A stretch of 64,000 nt of DNA, from positions 2,673,001-2,737,000 of the forward strand of contig NZ_CP104467.1 in NCBI RefSeq assembly GCF_025369935.1. The letters run 5' to 3'. This stretch comes from Paenibacillus andongensis (GTDB lineage: Bacteria; Bacillota; Bacilli; Paenibacillales; NBRC-103111). A model generated the notes under the pieces. The model saw nothing but the letters and a program-made list of their open reading frames with translations. It had not been told where the DNA came from and did no database searches. Shown one piece after another: positions 54,263 through 62,793 of this stretch (positions are counted from its first letter, which is position 1; every line of letters starts with the position of its first letter). The position numbers and the translations under genes were made by a program.

Positions 54263-56035
54263 TTGAAAAAATGGTATTACCGGCTTTCGCTGCGCCGCCG
54301 GTTATGGATCTCGTTCCTCATGCTGACCGTCCTTTCCATCGCGCTAACGGGCCTGATGTCCTATTGGATTGCCTTTCGATCGACAGAACAGGAGGCTTTC
54401 ATTTCCAGTCAGAATACGCTCAATAAATCCGCGCGCGTGCTGGATGAGAAGCTGCGCCACATCATTGTGACGACCTCGACTATGATGCTTAGCGATGCGT
54501 TCAAGTCGGCTATGGAGGACGTGTACTCGCATTCTTCGGGATCCTACTACACAAGGTTGTCTTCGATGCAAATCCCTCTTGGGCAAATGAAGCTGATCGA
54601 ACCTTCCATCCAATCCGTTTTGATTTATACGCCTGCAGGAGAGCTTTATGCGACAACCGATCATCGTAGTCAAACTAGCTTCAAGGATACGCTGTTTTCA
54701 CGTTATTTGGATAGCACCGATCGCGTCATCTGGGTGGAAGATCATGAGGATCCCTTATTTTTGGGGAATCAGCGGGTCATCTCCCTGATCATGAAGCCGA
54801 TCACGGATTTGAATGTCCATGACGCTTATGTCGTAGTCAATGTGAAGGAAGACGCGATTCTGAGTGCCATCACCGACGACCTGCTCGTTCCTGCAGACCA
54901 TTATTTTCTCGTAACCGGCAGCGGTGAAGCCGTGCTTCCGCTTGGATCACGCTCCTCGTCATTTCAGCGGGATCCGGAGTTCATGAAGCTTTTACAGAGG
55001 CAGCAGCGAGGCTTTTTCAAATATAACATGGCCGGAAGTCCCTATTTGGTTAATTATTCGCGGCTAACGCTGGCAGACAACTGGACGCTTGTCAGTGTGC
55101 AAATGCAATCCGATTTGCTTCGTCAGGTGAACCGTATCAAAACGACCACACTATGGATCATGTTGTGCTGCGCCATATTGGCATTCATCCTGTCCAATGT
55201 CATTTCAAGCTTATTACTGAAGCCTTTGCATAAACTGCAGGGGCTGATGAAGAGGGTTGAGCAAAATAACCTCGATGTGCGGTTTACCAGTAAATACGAG
55301 GATGAAGTCACCCAGGTTGGGCTTAAGTTTAACCGAATGCTGGAAGAAATCTCCTCGCTCATCGAGGATGTCAAGGAAGCCGAGTTTGACAAGCGTAAAA
55401 TGGAGGTCAAAGCACTTCAGGCGCAGATCGATCCTCATTTTTTGTATAATACATTAAATACGATCATATGGAAGTCGGAATCGTCTCAAAACCAAGATGT
55501 CACGGAGATGATCACCTCACTGTCGCTGCTGTTCCAGTTGGGTCTTAACGGCGGCAACGAGATGACGACACTGGCCAAGGAAATCGATCATGTTAGGCAG
55601 TATTTAAATCTTCAGCAAAAATGCTATGAAGGTCTGTTCGATTACACGATTGAGCTGGAGGATGATTCGCTGCTGGATGAGCCGATATTGAAAATTATCT
55701 TGCAGCCCTTGGTAGAAAACTCCATCCTGCATGGCTTTCAAGAAATGGAGGGAATGGGAATCATTCGGATTTCCATTATACGTCTGAGTGATAGTCTGCA
55801 GCTGCGTGTGGAGGATAACGGTGCTGGCATGGACGTTCAAACAGTCAAGGCTGACATGCGGATCGAACAATCTTTGAAAAAAAGCTATGCCCTACGTAAC
55901 GTTTATGGACGATTGCGGCTGCATTACGGTAGTGAAGCTGATATTGACTTGAGCAGCGAACCCCATATATCTACCTCGGTCACACTAACAATACCACTAG
56001 CAGGTGAGGGATATAACGATGGCGACAGAACTTAG
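54263..56035 (+). CDS. Sensor histidine kinase, YesM family
   Basis: This 590-residue membrane kinase has helices at about 13-35 and 290-312 flanking a ~255-residue extracellular sensor. A HAMP segment (LLKPLHKLQGLMKRVEQNNL), phospho-acceptor H392 in QIDPHFLYNTLN, and ATPase motifs LQPLVENSILHGF and VEDNGAGMD follow. It starts at TTG, supported by AAAGGAGGGAG at about 7 bp. The 3' end overlaps the response regulator gene by 17 bp. It should sense a sugar handled by the adjacent importer, which itself lacks a local repressor gene. Confidence 0.93.
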   Translation: MKKWYYRLSLRRRLWISFLMLTVLSIALTGLMSYWIAFRSTEQEAFISSQNTLNKSARVLDEKLRHIIVTTSTMMLSDAFKSAMEDVYSHSSGSYYTRLSSMQIPLGQMKLIEPSIQSVLIYTPAGELYATTDHRSQTSFKDTLFSRYLDSTDRVIWVEDHEDPLFLGNQRVISLIMKPITDLNVHDAYVVVNVKEDAILSAITDDLLVPADHYFLVTGSGEAVLPLGSRSSSFQRDPEFMKLLQRQQRGFFKYNMAGSPYLVNYSRLTLADNWTLVSVQMQSDLLRQVNRIKTTTLWIMLCCAILAFILSNVISSLLLKPLHKLQGLMKRVEQNNLDVRFTSKYEDEVTQVGLKFNRMLEEISSLIEDVKEAEFDKRKMEVKALQAQIDPHFLYNTLNTIIWKSESSQNQDVTEMITSLSLLFQLGLNGGNEMTTLAKEIDHVRQYLNLQQKCYEGLFDYTIELEDDSLLDEPILKIILQPLVENSILHGFQEMEGMGIIRISIIRLSDSLQLRVEDNGAGMDVQTVKADMRIEQSLKKSYALRNVYGRLRLHYGSEADIDLSSEPHISTSVTLTIPLAGEGYNDGDRT

Positions 56036-57644
56036 GATGTGCGTAATTGATGATATCAAGATCGTGGTACAAGGGATCTCCAATCAAATCAATTGGGAGA
56101 CTTACGGTATTCGCATTGTAGGCACAGCAGGCAACGGAGAGAGAGGTATTGAGCTCATCCTCGAAACAGAGCCCCACATTGTCCTGACCGATATACGGAT
56201 GCCGAAAATGGACGGTTTGGAAATGACCAAGCAGGTATTGGAAAAGTTTCCGCGAACGAAAATTGTTTTTTTAAGCGGCTACACCGATTTTCAGTATGCG
56301 CAGCAGGCCGTTCAGCTCGGAGCGTTCGATTATATTGTCAAACCGTTTACGCCGCAAAAAATTATCGAAGTGGTCTTAAAGGCGAAAAAGTCGATTGAAG
56401 AGGAAATGGGGGAAACTCAGCGCTTTCATGAGATGGAAAGAAAACTGCGGGAAAGCTTGCCGTATTTAAGACAGGAATATTTTCAACTTCTGCTGCAATT
56501 CCGAACGACCCCCGAACAAGCGGCCAGACGTTGGGACTTCCTGAACATCGGACTGGAGCGGGAGCGCTTTGTTGTTATGCTGACAGAAATCGATCAGTTC
56601 GCTGAACAAACCGAGACTCTGCCTGTACATGAGGTTGAGCTGATTCGGTTTACCGTGCAAAATATTTTGGAAGAAAGCCTAAGACGGTACACCAAAGGAT
56701 TTGTGTTCCGTGATAACACGAACCGGTTTGTAGCCATATTCAATCCACTGGATTCCCTAAGTGTAGAAGCCATTTCTGAGCAATATCGTGAAAATGTTGA
56801 AAAATATTCCAGATATACCGTATCCATAGGTCTCGGGGAAGAAGTACAGGCGATACATCAAATATCGTACTCCTATGCTCAAGCGCTTGCTGCGCTTTCT
56901 TATAGTTTTTATACGGGCGGCAACACCGTGTACAGTTATCGAAATATGAGCCTGGTCCACCAGACAGCGCCGCGCTACTCTCCAGAAAAGGAAAAAGAAC
57001 TTTTTTATTGCCTGCGATCTGGAAACTTGCAAAAAGCATATGCCATTGTAGACGAGCTATTCGAGGAAACAATTACAGCGTCCGTGCCTCCAGCTCCAGA
57101 GGTGGTGAAGGGGTTCTGTGATGAGCTCGCTTTTCTGATCAACCGTGTTTTCTCGGAGAAACTGACTCATGAAGAAATGAAACAGATCGAACGTCATGTT
57201 CTGTACATCAAAAATCTTTCATCTTATAAGCTCAAGGAGCTCCAAGGAAACATGAAGGAACTGTGCAGGATGGGTTGTGAGTTGATTCAGAAACGTCATG
57301 TGGAAGATACGAATCAAGTCGTGGAACAAGTTATTGAGCACATACGTCAAAATGTGTCCTCTAATATGACAGTTAATGATTATGCCAAACTTGTTTATTT
57401 GAGCGGCAGTTATTTTGCCAATTTGTTTAAGAAGGTAACGGGTATGACCGTTGTACAGTTTGTGACAACAGAGCGGATGGAGCAGGCCAAGATTATGCTG
57501 GCCCAAGGCAAACAAGTTCAAGAAATTGCCCAAGCACTCGGATACGAAGATAGGCCGCATTTCAGTGAACTGTTTAAAAAACATACTGGCATGACACCTT
57601 CTGAATTCAAACAGCTGTATAGCGCTAAAGGAGCGGGAGCATGA
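56019..57644 (+). CDS. Response regulator with AraC output domain, YesN family
   Basis: This 541-residue regulator has a receiver domain with phosphorylation site D58 in HIVLTDIRMPKMDGLEM and the conserved Lys in DYIVKPFTPQK. A long middle region (about 130-430), as in full-length YesN proteins, precedes an AraC helix-turn-helix pair (VNDYAKLVYLSGSYFANLFKK, VQEIAQALGYEDRPHFSELFK). The frame opens at 56004, but ATG 56019 follows AGGTGAGGGATATAACG. It overlaps its kinase gene by 17 bp. It is longer than the other YesN protein in the window (360 residues), which lacks most of the middle region. A strong hairpin terminator follows. Confidence 0.94.
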   Translation: MATELRMCVIDDIKIVVQGISNQINWETYGIRIVGTAGNGERGIELILETEPHIVLTDIRMPKMDGLEMTKQVLEKFPRTKIVFLSGYTDFQYAQQAVQLGAFDYIVKPFTPQKIIEVVLKAKKSIEEEMGETQRFHEMERKLRESLPYLRQEYFQLLLQFRTTPEQAARRWDFLNIGLERERFVVMLTEIDQFAEQTETLPVHEVELIRFTVQNILEESLRRYTKGFVFRDNTNRFVAIFNPLDSLSVEAISEQYRENVEKYSRYTVSIGLGEEVQAIHQISYSYAQALAALSYSFYTGGNTVYSYRNMSLVHQTAPRYSPEKEKELFYCLRSGNLQKAYAIVDELFEETITASVPPAPEVVKGFCDELAFLINRVFSEKLTHEEMKQIERHVLYIKNLSSYKLKELQGNMKELCRMGCELIQKRHVEDTNQVVEQVIEHIRQNVSSNMTVNDYAKLVYLSGSYFANLFKKVTGMTVVQFVTTERMEQAKIMLAQGKQVQEIAQALGYEDRPHFSELFKKHTGMTPSEFKQLYSAKGAGA

Positions 57645-57748
57645 TGATTAGTGAGAACGAAAACTGGGAGAACAATTTTAGTTTATAAACAAAAATGAAA
57701 AAAATACGTAGCAGGAGATTGCTAAGGCACCTGGGCATATTCGCTTGT

Positions 57749-57793
57749 AAACCTAATTTGTTCAGCAGCGGCTGAATTGGTTAGGTTTGTTTG
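57749..57793 (+). terminator. Terminator after the second response regulator gene
   Basis: AAACCTAA...TTCAGC pairs with GCTGAA...TTAGGTTT around AGCG, followed by GTTTGCGTTT. It stands directly before the 113-bp repeats. Confidence 0.8.
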
Positions 57794-57795
57794 CG

Positions 57796-58050
57796 TTTCA
57801 CCCCTCATAAGGATGATTTTCATCCTTATGGCGGTGGTGCTCGTCCGTGGGCGCGAGTTAGCGATGTTTTTCATCGCTATGGCTCATCTTACGCGCGCCA
57901 CGCGTGGTTTTCACCCACCATAAGGATGTTATTCATCCTTATGGAGGGGGTGCTCGGTCGTTGGCGCGAGTTAGCGATGTTTTTCATCGCTATGGCTCAT
58001 CTTACGCGCGCCACGCGTGGTTTTCACCCACCATAAGGATGTTTTTCACA
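57796..58050. repeat. 113-bp direct repeat with three internal hairpins
   Basis: Two full units and a partial third are present. Each unit carries CATAAGGATG-N5-CATCCTTATG (57806 and 57919; the third at 58032 has only the left arm), TAGCGATG-TTTTT-CATCGCTA (57859 and 57972) and the self-complementary CCACGCGTGG (57898 and 58011). All matching pairs are exactly 113 bp apart. The period is not a multiple of three and no credible gene covers it. Confidence 0.9.
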
Positions 58051-58127
58051 CTAAGCATGCATCAAACCTAACATGAAAATATAGTTAGAATAAATTCCTA
58101 TATATGGAATAATTATGAGGCTATTTC

Positions 58128-58616
58128 GTGGACGAATACAAAAAAAGCACCTTGGCTAAAACGTCGGTTCGATCTTTTTTTGTATCCGGGCTGGTTATCC
58201 TTTTCTCGAACATTATGAATCTAATTGTTCTGGGTCCGCAACTACTTAACATTAGTACTGTACCTTTATTACAAGCTGTTCAGTTGATTCAGATCGCCGA
58301 AGTATTCGAGCGTTTTGACGCATTTGTGATCTTACTTTTTTATGCTGGGATTTTTATCAAAGCAACATTATGGTTTTTGGCTGCCGTAATTGGGTTATCT
58401 CAGCTGTTTCAAACAGACTATCGAAGGTTTGCGCTTCCTGTTGGAGTCATTATTTTTATAACTTCCCTTCTCCCGTCAAGCTGGCAGTTGCATCTGGAGA
58501 TTGGGAAAATCGTCGGGGAGCAGTTTATGTTAAATAAGATATTCATTGGAGTCATACCGGCCATACTTTTTCTTGTTATGTTGATTAAAGGACAGGGGAA
58601 ACAAATTAAAGGATAG
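58128..58616 (+). pseudogene. C-terminal remnant of a GerKB/GerAB-type germination permease
   Basis: The 162-residue product matches the second half of spore germination permeases: NIMNLIVLGPQLLNISTVPLLQAVQLIQIAEVFERFDAF, an IFIKATLWFLAAVIGLSQLF helix and a C-terminal IPAILFLVMLIKG. Intact members have about 360-370 residues and ten helices, so roughly the first 200 residues are missing. The possible GTG start has only a weak GAGG upstream at 11 bp. Sequence immediately upstream is the 113-bp repeat, with no trace of the N-terminal part or of gerKA/gerKC. It is probably a decayed gene cut by rearrangement at the repeat. A short expressed protein cannot be ruled out. Confidence 0.75.
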
Positions 58617-58639
58617 GATAGAATTGAATATGGCTCAAT

Positions 58640-58697
58640 AAAGAGGTTGTTGCCATTAGTCTTCAGAGACTGAGGGGACAACCTCTTTGTTTTTGGG
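58640..58697 (+). terminator. Terminator after the GerKB remnant
   Basis: AAAGAGGTTGT (58640-58650) pairs with ACAACCTCTTT (58678-58688), and GTTTTTGGGG follows. Confidence 0.8.
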
Positions 58698-58832
58698 GAT
58701 ATATCGTCAAATGCATGTAATTAAATATAACGTGATTATTCGGGTAATTACTTCAAACGTCTATGAAAACGGAATGTAAACCGAACGATCGAATGAAAAA
58801 ACAAATAAATAGTTCGATTAATATAGGCATTA

Positions 58833-58859
58833 TTGTAATTAACGCTGAGGGAATTACAA
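58833..58859. promoter_or_regulatory. Inverted repeat in the nasD upstream region
   Basis: TTGTAATT-N11-AATTACAA has perfect 8-bp arms. Several other GTAATTA or TAATTAC half sites lie between 58716 and 58985. These may bind a nitrogen or redox regulator. Confidence 0.4.
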
Positions 58860-58912
58860 ATTATTGTTGATAAATACGAAGTCTTGATGTACATTAGTAA
58901 TTAATATTCGTA

Positions 58913-58929
58913 TGTTAGATAATATGACG
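58913..58929. promoter_or_regulatory. TnrA/GlnR-like site upstream of nasD
   Basis: TGTTAGATAATATGACG matches the Bacillus TnrA/GlnR consensus TGTNANAWWWTMTNACA at 16 of 17 positions. It lies about 90 bp before the nasD start, a sensible place for nitrogen-limited activation. A weaker copy (15 of 17) is TGTAATTAAATATAACG at 58716. Confidence 0.65.
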
Positions 58930-59020
58930 TGAAATATCGGAAAGATCGAAAAAATGATTATTTTAGCAATTACATAACATTACATGTTAATTTATTTCCG
59001 GTATAGGAGAGTGAATCACG

Positions 59021-61450
59021 ATGAAGAAAAAAATTGTTTTAATAGGAAATGGAATGGCTGGAGTCAGCTGTATTGAGCAATTACTAAAGATTGCACCGAA
59101 CCGCTATGAAATTACGATCTTCGGAAGCGAACCCCATCCAAACTATAATCGTATCCTACTTTCATCGGTTTTAGCCGGAGATGCCGATATGAAAGACATT
59201 GTCATCAATGACTGGTCCTGGTACGAAGAGAATCACATTACATTGCACACGGGTCAAACAGTTAACAAAATTGATACAGAGCGCAAGCTCGTCAGCACAG
59301 ACGGCGGGATAACTGTACCCTATGATGAATTGATCATTGCGACAGGATCTCTGCCATTCATTCTTCCGCTACCTGGTGCGGACAAAGAAGGTGTCATTGC
59401 CTTCCGGGATATCAAAGATTGCGAGAAGATGATCGAAACGGCCAAGAACTACAAAAAAGCTGTCGTCATCGGAGGCGGTCTGCTCGGGTTGGAAGCTGCT
59501 CGTGGACTGCTGAACCTGAATATGGAAGTGTCGGTCGTTCACATTAATGAATACTTGATGAATCTCCAACTTGATAGAACAGCTTCATTCTTGCTACAGC
59601 AAGAGTTGGAACGCCAAGGCATGAAATTCTTGCTTAAGAAAAACAGTGAATCGATTGTTGGTAAAAAGCGCGTAACGGGTCTTCGATTTACAGATGGATC
59701 GGAAGTCGATGCCGACCTTATTGTTATGGCTGTAGGAATTCGTCCTAATATTGCGCTTGCGAAAAGCAGCGGCATCGATATCAATCGAGGTATCGTCGTC
59801 AATGACTTTTTGGAAACGAATGTGCCGAACGTCTACTCCATTGGCGAGTGTGCTGAGCATCGCGGGGTAGCCTACGGCTTGGTTGCTCCGCTTTATGAGC
59901 AAGGTGCCGTGCTTGCCAAACGACTCGCAGGTGTAGAGACAGCAGGCTATCAAGGCTCCGTTGTATCAACCAAGCTGAAAGTATCGGGTGTGGATGTATT
60001 TTCAGCGGGCGAATATGCAGATAAGCCAGATACGCGCGCAGTTCGCGTGCAGGACGATTTCGAAGGGATTTATAAGAAGGTCGTCATCAGAGAAGGGAAA
60101 GTCATCGGTGCGGTGCTGTTCGGTGATATCAGTGACAGCTCTCGTTTATTTGCAATGATTCGTAATGGCGAAGACGTAACAGGCAAAGAAAAGACTGTGC
60201 TCTTAGGTGATGGTGGAGGCAAGGCCAAATCCGGAGTAGAGATGGTTGCTGCCATGAGCGAGGACGAGATCGTATGCGGCTGTAACGGAGTTTCCAAAGG
60301 TGCGATCGTACAGGCGATTCAGGAGAAAGGCTGCTCTAGCGTCAATGATATCAAAGCATGTACCAAAGCGTCCGCTTCCTGCGGAGGTTGTAAACCGCTA
60401 GTGGCCGATGTACTCACTTATGTCCTTGGAGAAGACGGAGTAAAAACCGTTAACGAAGGTATTTGCGGTTGTACGACACTTGGACGCGACGAAGTCGTAG
60501 AAGCGATTCGCGGTATGAGATTGACGACCACGAAGGAAGTTATGAACGTACTCGAATGGTCCAACTCGGAAGGTTGCTCCAAATGCCGCCCAGCACTGAA
60601 TTACTATCTCGGTATGGTATGGCCGGAAACGCATGAGGACGAAAGAGAGTCGCGTTTTGTGAATGAGCGCAATCATGCGAACATCCAGAAAGACGGTACG
60701 TACTCGGTCGTTCCAAGAATGTACGGCGGTGTAACGACGCCGAAGGATTTGAAGAAAATCGCAGAAATCGCCGAGAAATACGAAGTGCCTCTTGTGAAAA
60801 TGACAGGCGGACAGCGGATTGACTTGCTTGGCGTGAAGAAAGAAGACCTGCCTGGCATGTGGGCTGATCTGGATATGCCTTCAGGCTATGCGTACGGTAA
60901 GTCGCTGCGTACAGTGAAAACGTGCGTAGGTTCAACGTTCTGCCGCTTCGGAACCCAAGATGCTATCGGCATGGGTATTCAGCTTGAGAAAAGATTCGAG
61001 GGTCTGAATACACCGGCAAAAGTGAAAATGGCGGTATCGGGCTGTCCCCGGAACTGTGCGGAAGCTACAATTAAGGACTTTGGCGTTGTGGCCATTGACG
61101 GCGGCTGGGAACTGCATGTCGGAGGTAACGGCGGGACAAAACTTCGTGGAACCGATTTGCTGTGCAAAGTGAAATCCGAAGAAGAAGTGCTTGAATGGTC
61201 CGGTGCTTACCTGCAATACTATCGCGAAACAGGGAAATACAACGAACGGACTGCCGAGTGGGTGGAACGTGTCGGTTTAGATACGATCAAAGTGGCGCTA
61301 GAATCCAAAGAAGATCGCACTGCACTTGTAGACCGCATTGAGAAGACGCTGGATCTGATGAAAGATCCTTGGAAAGAAATCATTGAACAGCAAGCGCTGC
61401 GCAAGACGTTTGTACCAATGGAAGAACAGTCGGCAGACATATTTAAATAG
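59021..61450 (+). CDS. nasD: Assimilatory nitrite reductase large subunit
   Basis: This 809-residue enzyme reduces nitrite to ammonium with NAD(P)H. Its N-terminal FAD/NAD domains start with VLIGNGMAGVSCIEQLL, with a second dinucleotide fold at VVIGGGLLGLEAARGLL. A BFD-type iron-sulfur domain (CGCNGVSKGAIVQAI, CGGCKPL) and a second BFD-like segment (CGCTTLGRDEVVEAIRGM, CSKCRPALNYYLGM) follow. The siroheme/4Fe-4S domain carries C635, C641, C675 and C679 (CVGSTFC, CPRNC). Length is normal for NasD/NirB. GAGAGTGAATCACG precedes ATG. nasE and a siroheme methyltransferase gene follow. No nitrate reductase gene is in the window. A TnrA/GlnR-like site lies upstream. Confidence 0.97.
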   Translation: MKKKIVLIGNGMAGVSCIEQLLKIAPNRYEITIFGSEPHPNYNRILLSSVLAGDADMKDIVINDWSWYEENHITLHTGQTVNKIDTERKLVSTDGGITVPYDELIIATGSLPFILPLPGADKEGVIAFRDIKDCEKMIETAKNYKKAVVIGGGLLGLEAARGLLNLNMEVSVVHINEYLMNLQLDRTASFLLQQELERQGMKFLLKKNSESIVGKKRVTGLRFTDGSEVDADLIVMAVGIRPNIALAKSSGIDINRGIVVNDFLETNVPNVYSIGECAEHRGVAYGLVAPLYEQGAVLAKRLAGVETAGYQGSVVSTKLKVSGVDVFSAGEYADKPDTRAVRVQDDFEGIYKKVVIREGKVIGAVLFGDISDSSRLFAMIRNGEDVTGKEKTVLLGDGGGKAKSGVEMVAAMSEDEIVCGCNGVSKGAIVQAIQEKGCSSVNDIKACTKASASCGGCKPLVADVLTYVLGEDGVKTVNEGICGCTTLGRDEVVEAIRGMRLTTTKEVMNVLEWSNSEGCSKCRPALNYYLGMVWPETHEDERESRFVNERNHANIQKDGTYSVVPRMYGGVTTPKDLKKIAEIAEKYEVPLVKMTGGQRIDLLGVKKEDLPGMWADLDMPSGYAYGKSLRTVKTCVGSTFCRFGTQDAIGMGIQLEKRFEGLNTPAKVKMAVSGCPRNCAEATIKDFGVVAIDGGWELHVGGNGGTKLRGTDLLCKVKSEEEVLEWSGAYLQYYRETGKYNERTAEWVERVGLDTIKVALESKEDRTALVDRIEKTLDLMKDPWKEIIEQQALRKTFVPMEEQSADIFK

Positions 61451-61465
61451 AGGGAGATGACACAT

Positions 61466-61783
61466 ATGAAACGGGTTCACGTTGGACATATTTCAGAAAT
61501 TGCTGAAAAAAGATCGAGGGTTGTTCGGATTGGATCCTTGGAAGTCGCGATGTTTAAGCTTTCAGATGGTGCTATCAAAGCTATCGAGAATCGCTGTCCG
61601 CACAAAGCAGGTAAGCTTTCTGAAGGAATCGTTTGTGATCATCACGTATTTTGTCCTCTGCATGATTGGAAAATCGACCTGCATGACGGGCTTGTTCAAG
61701 CGCCGGATGAGGGGGGTGTAACGTCCTTCCAGGTGGAGATCGACGACGCTAGCGGAGAAATGTATTTGCACATGGATAAATAA
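61466..61783 (+). CDS. nasE: Assimilatory nitrite reductase small subunit (Rieske)
   Basis: This 105-residue Rieske-fold subunit has the 2Fe-2S ligand pairs CPH (RCPHKAGKLSEG) and CPLH (FCPLHDWKIDLHDG), both intact. It should pass electrons or stabilise the NasD complex. The frame opens at ATG 61457, but AGGGAG sits directly against it; ATG 61466 has 9-bp spacing and begins MKRVHVGHISEI. It lies 15 bp after nasD. Confidence 0.95.
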   Translation: MKRVHVGHISEIAEKRSRVVRIGSLEVAMFKLSDGAIKAIENRCPHKAGKLSEGIVCDHHVFCPLHDWKIDLHDGLVQAPDEGGVTSFQVEIDDASGEMYLHMDK

Positions 61784-61842
61784 CCGGTAATCCAGCCAGA
61801 AGGATAAGGAATAATAACTTTTGTTATTGAGGTGACAAATAA

Positions 61843-62607
61843 ATGGAAAATAATAAAGGTAAAGTATTTTTTGTTGGGGCTGGGCCGGGAGATCCCGAGT
61901 TAATTACTGTCAAAGGTTTAAAATGTATTCAATCTTCTGATGTGATCGTGTATGACCGCCTTGCCAATCCGGAGTTATTAAATATGGCTCGTAAAGATGC
62001 GGAGTTCATTTACTGTGGGAAGCAGCCGAACCATCACTCGATTCAACAAGAGCAAATCAATGAAATCATTGCCTTAAAAGCTCTTGAAGGTAAGATAGTT
62101 ACTCGTCTAAAAGGTGGAGATCCTTGTGTATTCGGACGTGTCGGAGAAGAAGCGGAGAAATTAGTTGAGCACGGAGTAGCATTTGAAATCATACCCGGGA
62201 TTACTGCTGGAATCGCTGCGCCCGCTTATGCAGGCATACCAGTTACTCATCGGAAAGTAGCTTCAACGTTTGCCATGGTAACCGGGCATTTGTGTCAAGA
62301 CGACACAATTTCACCTGACAAGTGGAAGGCGCTTGCTACCGGTATTGATACGATTGCATTTTATATGGGAATGGGAAATATCACTTATTTGTGTAACCAG
62401 CTTATTCACTATGGAAGGAACCCCGAGACGCCGGTTGCAGTTGTATCTTGGGGGACAACCGAGGATCAAAAGACAATCATAAGTTCGTTAAATCATTTGG
62501 AGAAAACACTACAGGATCAAAATATGCCCAATCCGGCTATCATCCTGGTTGGTGACGTCGTTCATTTAAGAGAAAGGCTATCTTGGTTCGCCGAAAATAA
62601 TTTGTGA
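61843..62607 (+). CDS. nasF: Uroporphyrinogen-III C-methyltransferase
   Basis: This 254-residue SAM-dependent methyltransferase makes precorrin-2 for siroheme, the cofactor of NasD. Motifs are VFFVGAGPGDPELITVKGL, DVIVYDRLANPELL, RLKGGDPCVFGRVGEEAE and PGITAGIAAPAYAGIPVTHR, all typical of CobA/SUMT. It is a stand-alone methyltransferase without the CysG dehydrogenase domain or a HemD fusion. It lies 59 bp after nasE in the same direction, so this is the Bacillus nasDEF order. Ferrochelatase and dehydrogenase steps must be encoded elsewhere. Confidence 0.95.
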   Translation: MENNKGKVFFVGAGPGDPELITVKGLKCIQSSDVIVYDRLANPELLNMARKDAEFIYCGKQPNHHSIQQEQINEIIALKALEGKIVTRLKGGDPCVFGRVGEEAEKLVEHGVAFEIIPGITAGIAAPAYAGIPVTHRKVASTFAMVTGHLCQDDTISPDKWKALATGIDTIAFYMGMGNITYLCNQLIHYGRNPETPVAVVSWGTTEDQKTIISSLNHLEKTLQDQNMPNPAIILVGDVVHLRERLSWFAENNL

Positions 62608-62741
62608 ACCTTATTAAGTTCGAATGATTTATATTTTGCCTATAAAGTCAAAAATTCAACAATGCCAAAATTAAGAAGTATGATAGATGCTCTTAAGGAG
62701 AATATACCTCCAACTTACCATAGCTTAGCGCAGCAATAGGA

Positions 62742-62786
62742 AAAGAGGCTGTCCCAAATGACTTCTGGGAGAGCCTCTTTCAAATT
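62742..62786. terminator. Terminator between nasF and the aldo/keto reductase
   Basis: AAAGAGGCTGTCCCA pairs with TGGGAGAGCCTCTTT (one G-G mismatch) around AATGACTTC. It lies between convergent genes and probably works for both. Confidence 0.85.
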
Positions 62787-62793
62787 TAAAAAC

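Noticed and set aside
57791-58036. Open frame of 81 codons inside the 113-bp repeats
   Set aside because: The repeat period is not a multiple of three, so the two units are read in different frames, and there is no ribosome site. It reflects the repeat sequence only.
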